This document shows positions 60,945 through 64,000 of a DNA stretch of 64,000 bases, piece by piece. The stretch comes from Epiperipatus broadwayi. Taxonomy: Eukaryota; Onychophora; Udeonychophora; Euonychophora; Peripatidae. The DNA lies in contig JAQFVV010000012.1 in the NCBI GenBank assembly GCA_028023455.1, positions 4,996,499 through 5,060,498 on the forward strand, written 5' to 3'. The notes below the pieces were generated by a model. That model was not told the origin of the DNA. It ran no database searches and saw only the letters and a list, made by a program, of their open reading frames with translations. The number at the start of each line of letters is the position of its first letter. Within the stretch, counting starts at the first letter, position 1. A program made the translations under genes and the position numbers.

Positions 60945-62163
60945 ATGTGTGTTTGTATATATATATTACATAATATATAATCTTATTAATAGAGCAGCTA
61001 AGATTAAATACATTACTATAACACTATTCACAAATCAAACTCAAAGACTTATTTTGACAAAGTTATATGTAATGCCCATTAACTCATACTAATTCTAATT
61101 TAGCAGGTAGGCAAAAGACAACTATTTTTCTCTGATACTATATTCCTAGTGTATGATAGATAAATCAATAATTGATATTTAAAGGTGTGAAACTTTAAAA
61201 TAGTGATGTTTTCATAATTTATTCTTCGAGCCAACTTCCCATTTCAAATAGTAATCAAGATAAAATTTATAATACTTTTTGTTACAATATTTTAGTCATA
61301 TTAGCTGTTATATAAATAAAATTATAAATTATCATTACTTTATACTTAATAACTATTATTTTATTTACATGCTCATTAAAATTATTAAAATTTACATTGT
61401 AATTGTTATTTGAAACTGTAAGCTGGTTGATTAATATTATAAAAATTTCTGCTAGTATAAAGTTTCACTCCTCAAATGTTCTGACTGATTTCATCATATA
61501 TAAAAATGTGATGAGATATATAAAAGTTATTGTCTTTTCTCTAACTGGTAAATTAGCATTGATATGGGAAATTGAGCACAATTTATATATCAAATTCACC
61601 ATTTCCTTTATTTTGCTGTATTATCTTAAAGTTTCGCTAAAAAGTGTTCAAAATAGTTGGTAAATTGTATTTTTACAATTTATATATTTGTTAAAATGCC
61701 TTTCAATATCTGATTTGTGAATTTTTGATATGGAAGCATATTCAAATTTAGCGCTGTGAATATTATTGCAAATAATAGGCGTGAATTGTTTTGATTTACA
61801 ATACTCAATATGAGTTGTATTTTTTAAGCTGACAACTAATCAAATTTTATGTGTGACGTACTTTTGGTTAAAGATCATTAAATTATTTTTATCTGTATAA
61901 ATTTTTAATAGCTTCTATTATATGATTTTGTTATATTTACTATTTATGTTTTCTGTTTTTAAAAATGGATGGTTCAAAAATCTCATTATATATATTTTTG
62001 CTTAAATAATAAATAAAAAAGTATAATTATATATAGTAATCTGTGTGTAGTGAGTTTGGCAATGATAAGTAAAAATGTAACAATAATACAAGGATTGTTT
62101 TTGCATTAATGTATTTATCTGTAAAATATGCTTAATTTTTAAATCACTCTTCAATCATACTTT
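60491..62163. other. AT-rich sequence with a microsatellite
   Basis: (AT)n(GT)n at about 60916-60966. Nothing else supported. Confidence 0.5.
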
Positions 62164-62179
62164 AAATCACATTATCTAA

Positions 62180-62284
62180 GTTTTGCATTGGTGGTCGAGA
62201 GGTCAGCGCGACTGCCTTGCACTTGCAGGCAGTTGCCCGGGTTGTGGGTTCGCGTCCCGGCCGATGCTATGACACTTAAAAAAA
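62180..62284 (+). mobile_element. tRNA-like SINE (family S1), young copy
   Basis: A perfect 16-bp duplication AAATCACATTATCTAA flanks the element (62164-62179 and 62285-62300), and it ends in an A tail. The body reads GCATTGG (pairing over seven bases with CCGATGC near the end), the A-box-like TGGTCGAGAGGTCAGC, a strong hairpin (ACTGCC with GGCAGT) and the B box GGGTTCGCGTCCC. The body is much GC-richer than its surroundings. It looks like a tRNA-derived or other small pol III RNA retroposed by a LINE. It has no CCA and an over-long central hairpin, so it is not an ordinary tRNA gene. Confidence 0.8.
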
Positions 62285-62774
62285 AAATCACATTATCTAA
62301 TTCTTTTCATATCATATTTTAATGTTAGATATTATTATGTTTCTGTATTATTTCAATTAAAGTAGAATATATACAAATTACCTTTTGAATAATTTTTGAA
62401 GGATATTAATAATTATAAAGTAATAAAATAAGTACTTTTATTCGTAAAAGTTTTATATTATCTTTGCATTTTTTTTGTCTAAAGAAAATGTATTATTTAA
62501 ATAAATAAATGCAATCGCAGTAACTATATAAACAAACATTAAAAAAATAATTATATAAACAATCGTAGAGGTTATTATATTATATGTATATTTTTATTTA
62601 TTATTTAATTAATAAACAAAGTATATACATATTCTATTTATAAAGAAAAAGAAATCATAACCTTAATAAAATAAAAATAATATATATTTTTAATAAATAA
62701 TAAGTGATTATATCACAATTATAAATAAATAGCTAAACATGAGGAAAATGGCATAATAATGTACATGCCTTTCA

Positions 62775-63120
62775 AACAATATTGGCATCAGCATGGGATT
62801 TGGGCTTTTCATCATCAGATTTTCAATGGTATGGATGGCTGAAGAGTTGGAGGTTGGATTAGACTGAAGCCTGTCCATTAAAGTGTGAGTATTTGCTATC
62901 TTAATATAAACTGAGCACTGATTATATATGTGTGTGAGAGATGATAATCTAGACCAACTGATGAGTGCTGGTTTAGCACGAAATATATATATTGGTGATT
63001 ATTGATCTTTTCTACATGTGTGTGATTATGTGTATTAGTGATATGAGATAGTGTGGATAGTTGAAAGGTGCTTGAAAGTCTGAGTTCAAAACTCCTATGT
63101 TTATACCTTACAAATGTATA
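62775..63120 (+). mobile_element. R3 retrozyme-like copy
   Basis: The R3 body (TTTTCAATGGTATGGATGGC, GAAGCCTGTCCATTAAAGT) leads into an intact hammerhead. After its cleavage site, the head of the next unit (ATATGAGATAGTGTGG, then GAGTTCAAAACTCC as a decayed B box, 63082-63095) follows before the element ends near 63120. The unit junction again coincides with the ribozyme cleavage site. Confidence 0.75.
62943..63006 (+). ncRNA. Hammerhead ribozyme (R3), complete
   Basis: CTGATGA (62958-62964), then stem II GTGCT with AGCAC around GGTTT (five perfect pairs), then GAAA (62980-62983). Stem III is ATA with TAT and the cleavage nucleotide is A (62991). Stem I pairs ACCAA with TTGGT and, past a three-base bulge, GATAATC with GATTATT. 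By sequence this is the most complete R3 ribozyme in the window. Confidence 0.85.
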
Positions 63121-63420
63121 TTTTATTTCTAATATGGATTTAATAAAGTTCAAATATATATCTTTTATTCTTCTAATTTAAAAAAAAATACTGCATCCCC
63201 ACAATCACAAAAGAAAAGTTAAAATCAAGTCTACTGTGTTATTCTTTCCTTTTAATGTTTATGATTTATAAAATCTTTGGATTTTTTTTTAATATCATCA
63301 AAAATGAATTAATCCATTTTGCTGTTTTTCATACAAGTTTTATATATTTTTTATTCAGTAAATCCAACTTAGGCTTTTATTTGACTGGGATTATTTAGAA
63401 ATCTTTTTATTTATTTATTT
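63121..63420. other. AT-rich sequence without recognised features
   Basis: Nothing supported. Confidence 0.45.
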
Positions 63421-63760
63421 GGTAAGCAGATTTTGATAGCTTAACTATTGTCAAGATATCATAAAGAAACTTGTAGAGTTTCAACCAGAAGGTAGATTCA
63501 CTATTGGCTTTATTGAATTATTGTATCCTGCCAATGTTGCCATAAACTTGACTGTGATTAATTATGTGTTTTACAGTTTATATTTGTCCATATTTACAAA
63601 GATCAGGGACTAATAAATTGTATTTATGAAACAGATGAGCACAATGACCATGGGTTTTCCTGAATCTCTTGATAAGACTCCAGTTGTGCCCAAGGATATC
63701 AAATTCAGATAACTTCATTATAAGATCAGGAAAAAGAAATTTATTTGGAATCTCAAAAAT
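63421..63760 (-). pseudogene. LINE C-terminal remnant, second type
   Basis: The minus strand reads LGHNWSLIKRFRKTHGHCAH, then LFHKYNL, then CKYGQI, a TAA in place of glutamine, TVKHIINHSQ, and after a frameshift ANSESTFWLKLYKFL. The order (W-x-L-x-x-RFR-x-x-x-G-x-C, K(W/Y)-x-L, C-x-(C/Y)-G-x-x-Q-T-(M/V)-x-H-I-(V/I)) is the terminal zinc-knuckle region common in RTE- and jockey-like LINE proteins. The first knuckle cysteine is kept and the second has become tyrosine. It is unlike the fragments at 44.3 and 55.8 kb, so a separate LINE lineage is involved. Confidence 0.65.
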
Positions 63761-64000
63761 TAAATGACAATTTAACTACAATCCAAACATTAGGATAGAA
63801 CAAAATAGATAATTTGTCAAACATCTAAAAAGGCAAACTTGATTTGTGTTTAGTCTTAGATAATGAAATTATGAGTTATTGAGAACCTAAATTGCTCAAT
63901 AGTTTTTTATACATTTTCTGAAAGCCATTTTTACTTCTGATATCTGATGAGAATTATTTAAAAAAAATGGAAAGCCATTGCAAATTAATAGACTTAAATG
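63761..64000. other. AT-rich sequence to the window end
   Basis: Nothing supported; the LINE remnant may extend into it in decayed form. Confidence 0.4.

Noticed and set aside
60901-61092. An open frame across the microsatellite
   Set aside because: The reading is mostly the (AT)n(GT)n repeat.

Overview
This is a very AT-rich, gene-poor stretch of metazoan nuclear DNA, probably from an invertebrate. The evidence is degenerate Penelope-like, LINE, copia and Tigger/pogo elements, tRNA-derived short retroposons, long AT/GT microsatellites, and no prokaryotic gene organisation. A mollusc or arthropod would fit, but the sequence alone does not settle it. No complete host gene is visible. Two short stretches on the minus strand (about 10.1 kb and, more weakly, 4.15 kb) look like exons with splice signals, so much of the window may be intron.

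The most distinctive content is a set of repeats carrying hammerhead ribozyme (HHR) motifs, the hallmark of animal retrozymes. Three families are seen. R1 is one foldback at 0.1-0.9 kb with an eroded ribozyme. R2 has a unit of about 435-458 bp and insertions at 18.9, 19.5, 41.4-42.5, 45.5-46.1 and 60.0-60.5 kb. R3 has a unit of about 483 bp and copies at 5.5-6.2, 33.1-33.6, 43.2 (fragment) and 62.8-63.1 kb. R3 units also carry tRNA-like A and B boxes, and R2 has plausible ones, so each unit could be a pol III-transcribed, self-cleaving RNA. Most R2 insertions are flanked by 9-13 bp target-site duplications, and several pair a sense segment with an inverted partial copy.

Two families of Penelope-like element (PLE) are present, either of which could supply the reverse transcriptase. 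PLE-1 has a nearly full-length but stop-riddled copy on the minus strand at 37.9-41.4 kb, with reverse transcriptase motifs and a GIY-YIG endonuclease. It also has a 5'-inverted truncated copy at 31.5-32.5 kb and a terminal fragment at 30.5-30.7 kb. PLE-2 leaves a GIY-YIG fragment and HHR-like ends at 51.9-53.6 kb. Both families carry HHR-like motifs in their untranslated ends. The PLE-1 copy at 31.5 kb shows the same 5' inversion as the R2 elements, which suggests a shared insertion route.

Other content: a Tigger-like transposon at 1.0-2.4 kb and a second Tigger C-terminal remnant at 28.2-28.7 kb; LINE remnants at 44.3, 55.8 and 63.4-63.8 kb; a copia integrase fragment at 35.8 kb; a small tRNA-like SINE family at 17.0, 51.4 and 62.2 kb (two copies with perfect target-site duplications); several palindromic foldbacks; and tandem repeats with periods of about 375, 250, 210, 320 and 80 bp. 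The remaining AT-rich sequence shows nothing I can assign.
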